NCBI RefSeq assembly: GCF_024158745.1
Contig: NZ_JAMZAW010000010.1
Location: 222,478-286,477 of the forward strand
Length of the DNA: 64,000 nt
Source of the DNA: Paenibacillus tyrphae
GTDB taxonomy: Bacteria > Bacillota > Bacilli > Paenibacillales > NBRC-103111
Reading direction: 5' to 3'
Shown piece by piece: positions 7,499 through 16,822 of this stretch; position 1 is the first letter of the stretch; each line of letters opens with the position of its first letter. Below the pieces are notes generated by a model. It did no database searches. It was not told the origin of the DNA and saw only the letters and a list, made by a program, of their open reading frames with translations. The translations under genes and the position numbers were made by a program.

Positions 7499-9469
7499 AT
7501 GCGGAATAAATCAACTCTGGCCTTCCTCTTGGGAATAGGCCTGTCGCTGGCCGCGGCCGCTCACGGGAACGCCTCGGAATATGCGGATACCCCAACGGAG
7601 CCTGCCGATGCCGTTCGCATTCCTCGGACCTTGACGCTGCTTGAAGATACCCCGTATTATGTCATTCCGAACGCGCTGGTGAACAAAGCCGAGGGAGCCT
7701 TCTCTCCGCAAACGGTTGAAGTCATCGAAGCCGAAACGCGCTGGGCGGAAGTGCCGAATTGGTGGAAGATTCGTACGACCCTTGGCGATAAATGGATCAA
7801 GATCGATCCCGGCAAAATTGACGTGCCCCCTCCCCCGAAGATCACCTTAATGGAAAATACGCCGATCTATGCCAAAGCCAGTACCCATCTACAGCCTTCC
7901 GCCGTTTTGTCTCCCCAGCAAGTGGAGGTGGTCGGCGCGGAGAAGCAATGGTTTTACAGTCCGAAGCATGACGAAAACGAATTAAAATGGCTGAAGATCC
8001 GCACGTCCTGGCTCGGTGACCAATGGATTCGGCTTCCGCTCAAGCAAATCGGCTCTTATTACAGCCATACCAAGAAAAAATATTATGGAACCGCCGAATT
8101 TAGCAGCGTTCCCCTGTGGAACCATATAGCGGATTCTTCGGCCTCCCCCCGCCAGATCCGGGATCAGCTATTTACGGAAACAGGAGAATTCCAATCTCCC
8201 TTAGGCAGCTTCTATCAAGTGGAGACCCCGGAGGGAACAAGATGGACACGTTATCCCGGCGAGTTTGTTACGGAAGCGAACGAGACGATCACAAGGCGGC
8301 AGCCGGCCCCTTTGTATCCTTCGCCGTCTCCCTATAGCGGTAAGCCCCATATAGCCGTTCCACAGACGCTAACCGTTTTTGAGAAAATCGAAGCGAATCC
8401 GGTCCGAGACTGGGAAGGAACCTGGTACCACGTCCGGACAAACGAAGGCGAAGGCTGGTTCAATCCAAAATACGCAGATCCGGAAGACGCCAAGCCGGAC
8501 AACACCGAAATCGATCTGCGGTCGGATACGACATGGCTTTACCAATATCCGGACAGCTCTCAGCTGCTGAACTACGGGGTTCTCGGCCCGCAAAAGATTC
8601 GTGCCTCCGCTGCCTGGACGGCCCCCAACGGAACACGGTGGTTTCAAATCCCCACCTTCCTTGGAAACGCATGGATTAACCTAAACCCTATCCGCGACCG
8701 GCTTCAGCTTCCGGGCCGAGAACAGGATATGCAAATCGTTGGCGAGATAAGCCACAAGGGAGCTATATACAAAACAGAGAACGCGCTTACGTTCGGGGAT
8801 ACGAAAGTAGGATATGAGCGCGACGGAGAGCTGTTTTTCCACACCGGCGTTGTGGCGAAAATGTACCAGTACACCGTTACAGGTCCGGATCGGGAGAACG
8901 CATGGACCTTCGCCCATCCTTCGGGTTACTCCTTTCGGATGAAAGCCGGGGAGAAGAAGGCCGTGGTTTCGTGGAAAGGCGAAGCCCGCCGCAGCGTCAT
9001 TTTATCGGCGGCTCCGGTCGCTTCCGCAGATCAGGAAGCGCCGGATCTGCGAATTGACGAAATGAGAGCGTTGTTTGGCGCCTCGACCGAAGTTACGCCG
9101 AATCACAGTTCAGTGTATCTTAGCTCTGCCGAATATACACTTGGCGCTTTTAACCCGCCTGCGGAAGTAAAGGGGAACCTTCTGCATCTATCCGCCCTAT
9201 GCTACGATGCGGGAAGCCCGCAGCCGAACGAAGTCAATAACCGGTTGAAGATCTATGTGTATGACCGTTCTTCCGATGCGCCATCTGATTCATTCGCTGG
9301 CGCGGCCGTTGCGTCGGAAGAGATGCTGTTTTCCCTTAGCATGGATCGGGCGTTATACGACCTGTCCTTAAAGAAGCAACTGCAGCCTGGAGTCAACCGT
9401 CTTACCGCTGTATACAAGGTCGGCGAGCGCATCATCTTTGAGCAGGACTTCGATGTGACGGCCGGATAA
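7499..9469 (+). CDS. Secreted multi-repeat SH3-like protein
   Basis: This 656-residue protein starts at ATG 7499, 8 nt after GAAGGAG, with a signal peptide ending near GNASE. Five divergent repeats span roughly residues 42-400. Typical repeat ends are WWKIRTTLGDKWI, WLKIRTSWLGDQWI, FYQVETPEGTRW, WYHVRTNEGEGWF and WFQIPTFLGNAWI. From about residue 405 a different beta-rich region follows, with no known catalytic motif. The architecture suggests a wall-associated binding protein. It is a longer paralogue of the protein at 5311-6504, on the opposite strand. Function is not recognised; the repeat assignment as SH3-like is an inference from the Gly/Trp spacing. Confidence 0.8.
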   Translation: MRNKSTLAFLLGIGLSLAAAAHGNASEYADTPTEPADAVRIPRTLTLLEDTPYYVIPNALVNKAEGAFSPQTVEVIEAETRWAEVPNWWKIRTTLGDKWIKIDPGKIDVPPPPKITLMENTPIYAKASTHLQPSAVLSPQQVEVVGAEKQWFYSPKHDENELKWLKIRTSWLGDQWIRLPLKQIGSYYSHTKKKYYGTAEFSSVPLWNHIADSSASPRQIRDQLFTETGEFQSPLGSFYQVETPEGTRWTRYPGEFVTEANETITRRQPAPLYPSPSPYSGKPHIAVPQTLTVFEKIEANPVRDWEGTWYHVRTNEGEGWFNPKYADPEDAKPDNTEIDLRSDTTWLYQYPDSSQLLNYGVLGPQKIRASAAWTAPNGTRWFQIPTFLGNAWINLNPIRDRLQLPGREQDMQIVGEISHKGAIYKTENALTFGDTKVGYERDGELFFHTGVVAKMYQYTVTGPDRENAWTFAHPSGYSFRMKAGEKKAVVSWKGEARRSVILSAAPVASADQEAPDLRIDEMRALFGASTEVTPNHSSVYLSSAEYTLGAFNPPAEVKGNLLHLSALCYDAGSPQPNEVNNRLKIYVYDRSSDAPSDSFAGAAVASEEMLFSLSMDRALYDLSLKKQLQPGVNRLTAVYKVGERIIFEQDFDVTAG

Positions 9470-9496
9470 GAAACTATCCTCTTATCCAATAAAACA

Positions 9497-9535
9497 GGAC
9501 CCTGCGCCTCACTGGCGTCGGGTCCCTTTCTCGTT
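9497..9535. terminator. Terminator
   Basis: GGACCC-T-GCGCC...GGCG-TC-GGGTCC is followed by CTTTCTCGTTCCTT. It lies between the convergent repeat-protein and helicase genes. Confidence 0.7.
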
Positions 9536-9567
9536 CCTTCCATCCCGGTTCCATTGCGGAACCCTGC

Positions 9568-12500
9568 TCATTCGAGCATCAGCAGCTCCCGGACGTCCCG
9601 TTCCGTCAGAGCGGACAGCCCCTCTTCGCCCGGCTGAATGACTTCGTCGATCAAATGTTTCTTTCGCTGCTGAATCTCGTACATTTTGTCTTCTACCGAG
9701 CCTTGAGTGACGAGCCGGATCACTTGAACCACCTTCTTCTGCCCGATCCGGTGGGCGCGGTCCATAGCCTGCTGCTCCACGGCGGGATTCCACCACAGAT
9801 CGTACAGGATAACGGTGTCCGCTCCGGTCAGATTCAGACCGGTCCCCCCGGCTTTTAGGGAGATCAGGAACAAATCCCGCTCGCCTTCGTTAAACCGTCG
9901 GCAGCGCTCGACACGCTCGGCGGATGGAGTTTTGCCATCCAAATAAAAATACGGTACGCCCCGGTAGCCCAGCTCCCGCCCGATCAGCCCCAGCATCTCG
10001 GTAAATTGCGAGAAAACCAGCATCCGCCGGCCTGCGCTCCGGCATTCCTCCACCAGCTCCAGCAGCTGCTCGAATTTCGCCGAGCTTCCGGTATACCCTT
10101 CGACGAACAATGCAGGATGACAGCACAGCTGGCGCAGCCGGGTGATACCCGCCAAAATTTTGATCCGGTTTTGCTGAAACGTATCCGCGTCCAGATGCTT
10201 TAGCGCTTCCTTTTGCAGCTTGGCCAGGTAGGCTACGTACAGCTTCTTCTGCTCCGGCAGCAGCTCCAAGGCTTGCAGCGATTCGATCTTCTCCGGCAGC
10301 TCTTTCAGCACATCGCTCTTAACCCGCCGCAGCAGAAACGGACGGGCGCGCTTCGCCACGGTCTCGCGGGACAGCTCGCCGAAGGCTTTGCGATCCGGGA
10401 ACAGCTCGGGGAACACCGCGTCAAAAATGGACCACAGCTCCTCCAGCGAGTTCTCGACCGGCGTTCCGGTCAGCGCGAACCGGTATCTGGCCTGGATTGC
10501 CTTCACCGCTTGCGCCGTCTGCGTCGCGTAGTTTTTAAACGCTTGGGCCTCGTCCAAAATGAGCGTATGAAACGCATGCCCGGCATAACGTCCAATATCT
10601 CTGCGCAGCAGCGGGTACGAGGTGATCACGACGTCCGCATGGGACAGTTCCTTCAGTACGCGGGCGCGTACCGCGCTGCTGCCGTCGGCAATAACGGCCC
10701 GAAGCTCCGGCGCGAACCGGCTCAGCTCGTTCCTCCAATTATACAAAAGAGACGCGGGAGCGACGACCAGCGCAGGCTGCCCCTGGTCTCGGATCTCCGA
10801 CAGGACGGATACGAGAAAGGCGATGCTCTGCAGCGTCTTGCCAAGCCCCATATCGTCGGCAAGAATGCCGCCGAAGCGGTAGTGGGCTAGCGTCTTCAGC
10901 CAGCCATATCCATATTTCTGGTAATCCCGCAGCACAGGAGTCAGCCGCTCCGGCAGCGGAAAATCCAGATTGTCCGGATTCCGCATGTTTTCCAACAGCC
11001 GGCGAAGCGATTTGCCCAGACTGACAGCACGGCCCTGCTCCCGCGCATCGATCAGGTGCAGTCCACGGACAGCCGACAGGCGCAGTTCCGTTCCTTTCAC
11101 ATCCGCTTGGCGGATGCCCATTTCGTTCATAAAACGGACGATCTCCTGAAACTCCTCGCTTTCCAGCGGCAGCAGGGCGCCGGTCGGCAGCCGGTGGTAT
11201 CTGCGCTTCTCTTCCAAAGATTTCAGCACTTTGCGGATTTCCGCTTCCGGGATTCCGTCTATATCGAACTTGATTTCCAGCCAATCGATCCGCTCGTCCA
11301 CATCCACCCGGATCTTCGGCGGAACGTGGCCGGTATGAAGCCTTACTTTTACGGCGGAGGTGGCATATACCTCGACCAGCTTTTCCAGCTGGGGCAGGAC
11401 GCGGTACATAAACTCGTATTCCTCGTCTTCGCCATCCAAGAAATAGCCGCTTTCCGTCCTCACGAAGGCGCTTTGCTCCAAGAGCTCAAGAATCGCCCGC
11501 TCCTTCTCCCCGTCCCGCACCAGGATTCGCCCTTCGCCGCGCTGGGTTTTTCCCTCTTCCAACGGATTAAGGACGATGTCGCCGTAATGAAACTCTAGCC
11601 CGGCAAGCAGCCGGTCCCTCACCCGGTCCAAATACAGCTTGGCCTTCAGCGATATGCGCATGATACGGTCGGACACGGCTTGGGCGACATGGACGGTTCC
11701 CAGCTTCATCAGACCGGGAATCGCCGTCTCGATGAAAGGCTCGATCTGATCTGCCGATATCCGAAGCTGGCGCGTACGGGCCGAATCCAGCATTTGTTTC
11801 AGCTCTGAAAGGCGCTGACTGCTATCGGGCGACAGTTTCAGCAGCTTCCCCTCGGCAAGGACCAGCCCGTACATTTCCATAACGATGATCTCGTTCAGCC
11901 CTTGGACGTCCAAGCGATATCCATCCCCCGGCGCTTGGTCGAAATCGAAGCGCAGCGGGATCGGCTCGTCGGAGATGCGAACTCCCTCGTAGAAGCGGCC
12001 ATCCTGCTCGAGCTGTGCGGAAGGAGCCGCCGCCAACAAGGGAAGCAGCGCTTCCCACGAGAACGGAGGAATCAGCAGCATCCGCTCGCCGCTCATACGG
12101 TTGAGCTGAACGGCAAACGTACTCGACGTTTCACGGTACATCTTCTCGTTGCGGCAGATTAGGAATAACTGGCGAAGGATGGCGTCGTCCTCGATTTTAA
12201 AGCTGTGAAGCTCCGGGTCGTAAGTGAAATGCTTGGTAAATACGTAAGCTTGTCTCCGTTCCACCCGCTCCAGAAACTCTCTTATATTCTGTACGATGTA
12301 CAGCCGTTTGGGCCCTACTTTAAGCTCGATTCCGAACATGTACTTCCGGTAACCGTAAGCAAAGGGCGTGCAAGTAAACTCCACCTCAAGCTGCGTTCTT
12401 GTATCGAAGCGCGGCCGGGAACCGGTCGGGATCACCGGCTTGCCGACGAACAGTCCTAGCACGCTGTTCGTCAGTCGGAGATCTCCTGCGGGAATCGCGG

Positions 12501-12873
12501 AGGCGCTTGCTGCCGCTCCGTCTGACGGAGGGGTCACAGATAATCCGTCCTCCGATCGAAGCCGCCCAACAGGCAAGCTGCCGGCCTGCTCCGTATCGTG
12601 AATATACAACAGCACCGCAGCGACATGCTTACAGTATTTGTCGTAGGAGCCCAAGGTAGGGCACGTGCACGCCGCTTTTACCTCTCCTTCATGCCCGATT
12701 TCGACGGTCACCCGGCAGCTGTCGGCGCTGCCGACCGTCGCTTCGTAGCTCGCAGCTTCGGGATCGCAATGCGTGAAGGCCACTTTTCCGGCGCGGCAGT
12801 AGGCTTCTCCCTTTTTGTAGGAGAGCTCGCCGCACAATGATTTAATGACCCGTGGTGTCAACGGTGCGTTCAT
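9568..12873 (-). CDS. SWIM-domain SNF2-family helicase
   Basis: This 1101-residue protein has an N-terminal SWIM zinc finger (C69-T-C71 ... C81-K-H83) and a long middle region of unknown fold. The SNF2 motor follows: Walker A GGILADDMGLGKT near residue 670, the DEAQ box (LILDEAQAFKN) near 771, LTGTPVENSLEELWS, and the helicase C-terminal half with SLKAGGTGLNLTGAD and DRAHRIGQKK. Bacterial SNF2 ATPases of this layout act on DNA-protein or RNA polymerase complexes, and the SWIM finger suggests nucleic-acid or protein binding. It is followed 24 bp upstream in the chromosome by a kinase-like gene in the same direction, which may be co-transcribed. Length and motifs are complete. Confidence 0.93.
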   Translation of the reverse strand: MNAPLTPRVIKSLCGELSYKKGEAYCRAGKVAFTHCDPEAASYEATVGSADSCRVTVEIGHEGEVKAACTCPTLGSYDKYCKHVAAVLLYIHDTEQAGSLPVGRLRSEDGLSVTPPSDGAAASASAIPAGDLRLTNSVLGLFVGKPVIPTGSRPRFDTRTQLEVEFTCTPFAYGYRKYMFGIELKVGPKRLYIVQNIREFLERVERRQAYVFTKHFTYDPELHSFKIEDDAILRQLFLICRNEKMYRETSSTFAVQLNRMSGERMLLIPPFSWEALLPLLAAAPSAQLEQDGRFYEGVRISDEPIPLRFDFDQAPGDGYRLDVQGLNEIIVMEMYGLVLAEGKLLKLSPDSSQRLSELKQMLDSARTRQLRISADQIEPFIETAIPGLMKLGTVHVAQAVSDRIMRISLKAKLYLDRVRDRLLAGLEFHYGDIVLNPLEEGKTQRGEGRILVRDGEKERAILELLEQSAFVRTESGYFLDGEDEEYEFMYRVLPQLEKLVEVYATSAVKVRLHTGHVPPKIRVDVDERIDWLEIKFDIDGIPEAEIRKVLKSLEEKRRYHRLPTGALLPLESEEFQEIVRFMNEMGIRQADVKGTELRLSAVRGLHLIDAREQGRAVSLGKSLRRLLENMRNPDNLDFPLPERLTPVLRDYQKYGYGWLKTLAHYRFGGILADDMGLGKTLQSIAFLVSVLSEIRDQGQPALVVAPASLLYNWRNELSRFAPELRAVIADGSSAVRARVLKELSHADVVITSYPLLRRDIGRYAGHAFHTLILDEAQAFKNYATQTAQAVKAIQARYRFALTGTPVENSLEELWSIFDAVFPELFPDRKAFGELSRETVAKRARPFLLRRVKSDVLKELPEKIESLQALELLPEQKKLYVAYLAKLQKEALKHLDADTFQQNRIKILAGITRLRQLCCHPALFVEGYTGSSAKFEQLLELVEECRSAGRRMLVFSQFTEMLGLIGRELGYRGVPYFYLDGKTPSAERVERCRRFNEGERDLFLISLKAGGTGLNLTGADTVILYDLWWNPAVEQQAMDRAHRIGQKKVVQVIRLVTQGSVEDKMYEIQQRKKHLIDEVIQPGEEGLSALTERDVRELLMLE

Positions 12874-12897
12874 TGCCTGAGACCTTCCTTACTTCAT

Positions 12898-13584
12898 CTA
12901 TTTCAAAAACCTGGAAAACAACTGACTGACTTTCTGGGCGAAATCATCAAGGCTCACATTCGCCTGATCCAATCTGGCGTAGCCGTTCTTGATCGCATCC
13001 AGCACCCAGGCGGGAATTTTGATTCCCTCGATGCCGGGATAAACGACGCGGTACGCCCAGACCAGATGCTCCCACCGGTGGTCGTCTCCCTCCAGCGCAT
13101 ATTCCGATACGTCCAGCACCTTGCCCCGGCCCGATTGCAGGATGATATTTTTCAGATGAATGTCGCGCGGATTCAAGCCGCGGCTGCGCACCAGCGCGCG
13201 CGCTTCTTCCACGTCGAGGATCGCCTGCTCCGGTACGGGAATACCCTCCAGCAGGCAATCCAGCAGCGTGACTCCGGATTCGTGGCTCATGACCAGATGG
13301 CGCTCTCCGCATCCGAAATATACCGGAAAATAAGGAATCCCTTCCAACCGTTCGTACACTTGCTTCTCCATCTCCCGTTTCCCGAGCGCCAGCGCAAGAT
13401 CCGAGTAGATTTTAAACGCATAGCCCGGCGTCCGATCATAGGTGAACACAGCCGCATCCGTTCCGATGCCGATGCAGTGAAGTCCTTCCGAATAGCCGGA
13501 TACGATTACAGGCTCATTCTCTTCGCTGCCGGTTACCGTGATGCTGCGCAGCGCCTCATCGGCCATAGTCCAATCCATATTCAT
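12898..13584 (-). CDS. Small protein-kinase-like protein (YrzF-like)
   Basis: This 228-residue protein looks like a minimal Hanks-type kinase. GIGTDAAVFTYD replaces the glycine loop, YAFKIYS carries the candidate ATP-binding Lys, LVMSHESGVTLLD corresponds to the hinge, RGLNPRDIHLKNIIL is the catalytic loop (D-x-H-x-x-N in place of D-x-K-x-x-N), and KVLDVSEY occupies the DFG position as a D-V-S variant. The variants leave catalytic activity uncertain. It resembles Bacillus YrzF. It lies upstream of the SNF2 gene with a gap of 24 bp, so the two are likely one transcript. Confidence 0.75.
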   Translation of the reverse strand: MNMDWTMADEALRSITVTGSEENEPVIVSGYSEGLHCIGIGTDAAVFTYDRTPGYAFKIYSDLALALGKREMEKQVYERLEGIPYFPVYFGCGERHLVMSHESGVTLLDCLLEGIPVPEQAILDVEEARALVRSRGLNPRDIHLKNIILQSGRGKVLDVSEYALEGDDHRWEHLVWAYRVVYPGIEGIKIPAWVLDAIKNGYARLDQANVSLDDFAQKVSQLFSRFLK

Positions 13585-13829
13585 CCTGGAGTCCCCCCTT
13601 GTACCGTCTATTGGCAGACTAACTCATGTAAGATATTTACGCGAATCAAGCATCCAGGGTGCAAAATGGGTTAAGGTCATTAGAGCGATTATACCACAGA
13701 ACAACCGTTCGCCAAAATAAAATGCGCTTCTCCTGCTTCAAAAATTATCCATACGGGTAACTATGGTTAGCTGGTTCCGATACCAGAATGATGAAGGCGC
13801 ATAACTGCAAAGAAAAGGAGTGTTGATGT

Positions 13830-14135
13830 ATGAAAAGCATACTGAAAACAAAAATCACGGTACTCGCTTTGTGCTCGGCTTTCCTGCTGCCGGCCGCAGC
13901 TTTCGCCCAGACGCCGGACGAACCGGCCGCGAACTCGCCGACGACTACCGTCACCTTTCCTAATCTGAACCTGACGACTGCTGTAAAGGTAACGAATATA
14001 GACGGGGTATTGGTTCCGGGGGATTATGTGGTCACCAGCGATTCGAGAGTGGCTTATATCCCCCAAGGCGTCGGGCTCGTCGTCGTCAATAAAGAAACCA
14101 TCCTGCCGAATGGGGCGTTTTATTTGAAGGATTAG
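13830..14135 (+). CDS. Small secreted protein of unknown function
   Basis: This 101-residue protein has a clear signal peptide (LALCSAFLLPAAAFA near residue 28) and a short mature part rich in Val and Thr, probably an all-beta domain. AAAGGAG lies well placed before ATG 13830 and a strong terminator follows, so the gene looks genuine and monocistronic. No family was recognised. Confidence 0.7.
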   Translation: MKSILKTKITVLALCSAFLLPAAAFAQTPDEPAANSPTTTVTFPNLNLTTAVKVTNIDGVLVPGDYVVTSDSRVAYIPQGVGLVVVNKETILPNGAFYLKD

Positions 14136-14173
14136 CCCCTGGGACTTCTTCGGTGACTATCCCAATCTAAAGC

Positions 14174-14220
14174 AAAAAACCATTGAATCCGGAAAAAGCC
14201 GCAGATTCAATGGTTTTTTT
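14174..14220. terminator. Strong terminator
   Basis: AAACCATTGAATC pairs perfectly with GATTCAATGGTTT and is flanked by A-runs and T-runs on both sides. It can serve the small secreted gene and the converging FusB-like gene. Confidence 0.88.
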
Positions 14221-14222
14221 GT

Positions 14223-14876
14223 CTAGCCTATAACCGTGTTAATAAAGTTCTCCAAAGATGAAACATCCGTAATGTTCTTATTGCACTCGTGACCATGCAT
14301 GCACAAATAATTGCCAACCGCTTTATAATAATCAGCTGAAGCTTTCGCCGGCCTTTTTTTGGATATCGCCGAAAATAAAGCAAGATCTTCATACTTATTG
14401 CATACGAAGCAATAGCTTTTCTTGTTGGTGGGAGTATATTTGCCTTCTACACCGACAAATTGCCCATCCAGATGATACACGATGAACAATTTATTCGTAG
14501 AGATATCGATCCAACTGAGATAAGTGACGTAACGATGGTCTATCTCGGATAAATTAGGAATCTTTAGCTTCTTATTCTTGGGAAACAGCTTCTGAATCTG
14601 CTTTTCCGTAATATGCGGAAATTCCACGATGTACGGCTCTAACGTTCTCAGATACTTATGGAAATCTTCTGACGTTTCCAAGGTTACAATGCTTTCCAGC
14701 ATCTGTTTCTGAAGGCCGGAAGCGTCGGGAAACAGCTCTACGATTTTGGCTGCCGTACCCTGCCTGACCGATTCCAATACCTTCCGATCGGCAATCGTTC
14801 TGAGAGCGTGCTGCAGGTTCCCTGCTTGCTTCTTGATATCGTTATACTGATGGTTTCTAATAAATGGTCCACACAT
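14223..14876 (-). CDS. FusB/FBP-family elongation factor G-binding protein
   Basis: This 217-residue protein matches the FusB family in length and layout. It has an N-terminal helical part opening FIRNHQYNDIKKQ and a C-terminal treble-clef-like zinc domain with C156-F-V-C159 and CMHGHEC at 192-198. FusB-type proteins bind EF-G and free it from the ribosome; some confer fusidic acid resistance in staphylococci, while chromosomal homologues have milder or unknown roles. The ribosome-binding site AAGGGG lies in a hairpin stem, which suggests regulated translation. It is monocistronic. Confidence 0.88.
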   Translation of the reverse strand: MCGPFIRNHQYNDIKKQAGNLQHALRTIADRKVLESVRQGTAAKIVELFPDASGLQKQMLESIVTLETSEDFHKYLRTLEPYIVEFPHITEKQIQKLFPKNKKLKIPNLSEIDHRYVTYLSWIDISTNKLFIVYHLDGQFVGVEGKYTPTNKKSYCFVCNKYEDLALFSAISKKRPAKASADYYKAVGNYLCMHGHECNKNITDVSSLENFINTVIG

Positions 14877-14885
14877 GGAGGTCAG

Positions 14886-14914
14886 CCCCTTATTTTATAA
14901 GATTGAAAATAAGG
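14886..14914 (-). promoter_or_regulatory. Hairpin that sequesters the FusB ribosome-binding site
   Basis: On the transcript CCTTATTTT pairs with AAAATAAGG, and the second arm runs into the AAGGGG ribosome-binding site. A further GGCTTTGCA/TGCAAAGCC pair lies farther upstream (about 14916-15022), with short upstream reading frames between the arms. This is compatible with translational attenuation. Confidence 0.5.
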
Positions 14915-15144
14915 TGCAAAGCCATATTATTAGAAACGATAGCTGCTCATCCGGGCGATTTCGTGTTGCTCTCTTTTAACGCCCATGCAAAGTATCGCCC
15001 TAAAAATAAGGCTTTGCATGAGACTGGCCAATCCGGCAATCGCGAATTGCCATCCGTACCAACTCCCTCGTTCTTACTTACGATTAGTATAAACAAAACA
15101 AATGTCTGTAGCAAGAACAAGACTTCATTCCAATCCCCGCCGAT
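14915..15144. other. Intergenic leader of the FusB-like gene
   Basis: This stretch has no convincing gene. On the minus strand it holds a possible 29-codon upstream frame (from ATG near 15017, reading MQSLIFRAIL...) without a good ribosome-binding site, and inverted repeats around GGCTTTGCA. Confidence 0.35.
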
Positions 15145-15182
15145 ACAAAAAGGATGCCTTCACCTCATGTGAACGGCATCCA
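15145..15182 (-). terminator. Terminator of the lipoprotein gene
   Basis: On the minus strand GGATGCC-G-TTCAC...GTGAA-GGCATCC is followed by TTTTTG. Confidence 0.85.
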
Positions 15183-15189
15183 TTATTTC

Positions 15190-15636
15190 TTAAGGAGTTA
15201 AGCTCTGGACTTTATCCTGAATTTTAGTAACCTGGTTCAGCGTGTCGATGAACTGGGAATTTTCGATCGCCTTCCAGTCGATAGCGCCGTTGTTGATCTT
15301 CTCCAAGTATCCGTTAATCTCCTTCGTCAGCGTTTCGTTATAGCCGACCAGCTGCCCATGAACGTCTTTGGCAAAATCGGGAGCTTGAAGCGCATTGAAT
15401 TTTGCAATCCGCTCCTTCATACCGGTCAACTCGTTCTTCAATGTCGTTCTGGCTTCGGGATCGGTAACTGCCTGCCCGGCAAGCGCCGGCAATTGTTCCG
15501 CAAGCCGCGTAGTGTCATTGATAAAGTTGGTAGCTTCTTCCACATAGTTTAACGTATTGTTTACTTTGTCGACGAGCCCACAGCCTGACAACAGACCGAC
15601 TGCAAGCACAAGCAAAAGCATGATTTTCAGTTTCAT
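15190..15636 (-). CDS. DUF6376-like lipoprotein
   Basis: This 148-residue protein has a short hydrophobic signal and the lipobox LLSGCG with Cys near residue 19, so it should be anchored to the outer face of the membrane. The mature part is helical, with Asn/Thr-rich heptad-like patterns and no cysteines. It resembles the small DUF6376 lipoproteins of Bacillus and Paenibacillus, which have no known function. A strong terminator follows. Confidence 0.75.
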   Translation of the reverse strand: MKLKIMLLLVLAVGLLSGCGLVDKVNNTLNYVEEATNFINDTTRLAEQLPALAGQAVTDPEARTTLKNELTGMKERIAKFNALQAPDFAKDVHGQLVGYNETLTKEINGYLEKINNGAIDWKAIENSQFIDTLNQVTKIQDKVQSLTP

Positions 15637-15701
15637 CCTCCGGACCTCCGACTTTTTTTACAAGGTAATACTGATCTAAGCCCGCTCCGGTTTCAAAAAA
15701 A

Positions 15702-16592
15702 CTATAAGGACCGCGGTTCCTGAACCGGCCGTTCGCCTTTTCCGGGAAGGGTTCGAATGATCGTCCATTGCTTTCTCGTAACCATGAACGCCACCGCCAG
15801 CAAAGCAAGGGCAACGAAAACACCAGACTCTCCCGTCCACAGCAAAGCCGACTCCCCTTTGGTAAACAGGTCGAAGACGTTCTGGGTAATGGCATTCCAT
15901 GAGGCATGCAGCAAGACGGCCGGCCAAATACTTCCCGATGTCAAACGGAGATACGCCATCACATACCCGAAGGACGTGACCGTGACCATAAACAGCAAGA
16001 TCGACAAAAGAAGGAACGGACCGGCGTAATATACTCCGGCTACCATGAGAGGCAGATGCCACGCGCCCCACACCAGTCCGCTTACAAGAACAGGCCGGGG
16101 AACCCGGGCATCGATCAGGCGCGTGAGCATGTAGCCGCGCCACCCCACTTCCTCACCAAAGCTTCCAATCAATCCTCGAATCGTTCCGAGGGTTGCATTC
16201 GCTAGCAAAAGGAGGACAAACAAAACAAGAGGAGGAGCGTTTAAATACGTAGCGGGTGCGGCAAATTGCGCGAGTCCGGACATCCATGCTATGCCATAGG
16301 CCGCCAGATCGACCGCTATCGGCAGGAGAAGCACGATCGGTATGAATTTAAGAGTACGTCTTCCCCCCAGGCGAAGTGAGATGTCGGCTAAACCTTCGCG
16401 CAACACCAAACGCGATAATAAAGACGCCAAGGCGGGCGTCCACATTAGAAAAAGCACCCATTTGCCGTCGTGGAGACTCAGCCAGTAACCCACACATGAA
16501 AGAGGAACGAGCAAAGCAAAAAAGACCGTAAGCCCGCGTCGGGCAGACCGAACGCGATGTTGCGCCATCTCGCTATTTGAGGTTGTCATCAT
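15702..16592 (-). CDS. CPBP-family intramembrane metalloprotease
   Basis: This 296-residue membrane protein has about eight hydrophobic segments. The CPBP/Abi signature is present: SFGEEVGWRGYMLTRL (EE-x3-R) followed by GAWHLPLM (the second motif His) and a C-terminal LLHASWNAI. These proteases cleave within the membrane; in Gram-positives some serve bacteriocin self-immunity or maturation. ATG 16592 was chosen because AAGGAG lies 7 nt upstream; the frame stays open for 15 more codons without a better site. It stands alone, so its substrate is unknown. Confidence 0.85.
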   Translation of the reverse strand: MMTTSNSEMAQHRVRSARRGLTVFFALLVPLSCVGYWLSLHDGKWVLFLMWTPALASLLSRLVLREGLADISLRLGGRRTLKFIPIVLLLPIAVDLAAYGIAWMSGLAQFAAPATYLNAPPLVLFVLLLLANATLGTIRGLIGSFGEEVGWRGYMLTRLIDARVPRPVLVSGLVWGAWHLPLMVAGVYYAGPFLLLSILLFMVTVTSFGYVMAYLRLTSGSIWPAVLLHASWNAITQNVFDLFTKGESALLWTGESGVFVALALLAVAFMVTRKQWTIIRTLPGKGERPVQEPRSL

Positions 16593-16822
16593 CAAACACT
16601 CCTTGTCGTCGCGGCTCCCACAGGAACCTAAAGTCAATAATTACATTTATGTAAATTCAATCCTCATTATAACATCATCTCTCGTCTATAGAACGGCCTG
16701 AAGTCTAACCAAGACCTAGGGTACTGCTGGCCTCTGAACGGAAATTACAAGTCGGTCGCCTCGTGAAGGATAACGGTCATGATATGGCTGGCTTAAAGGC
16801 TTGAAACATACCCTGGCGCATC

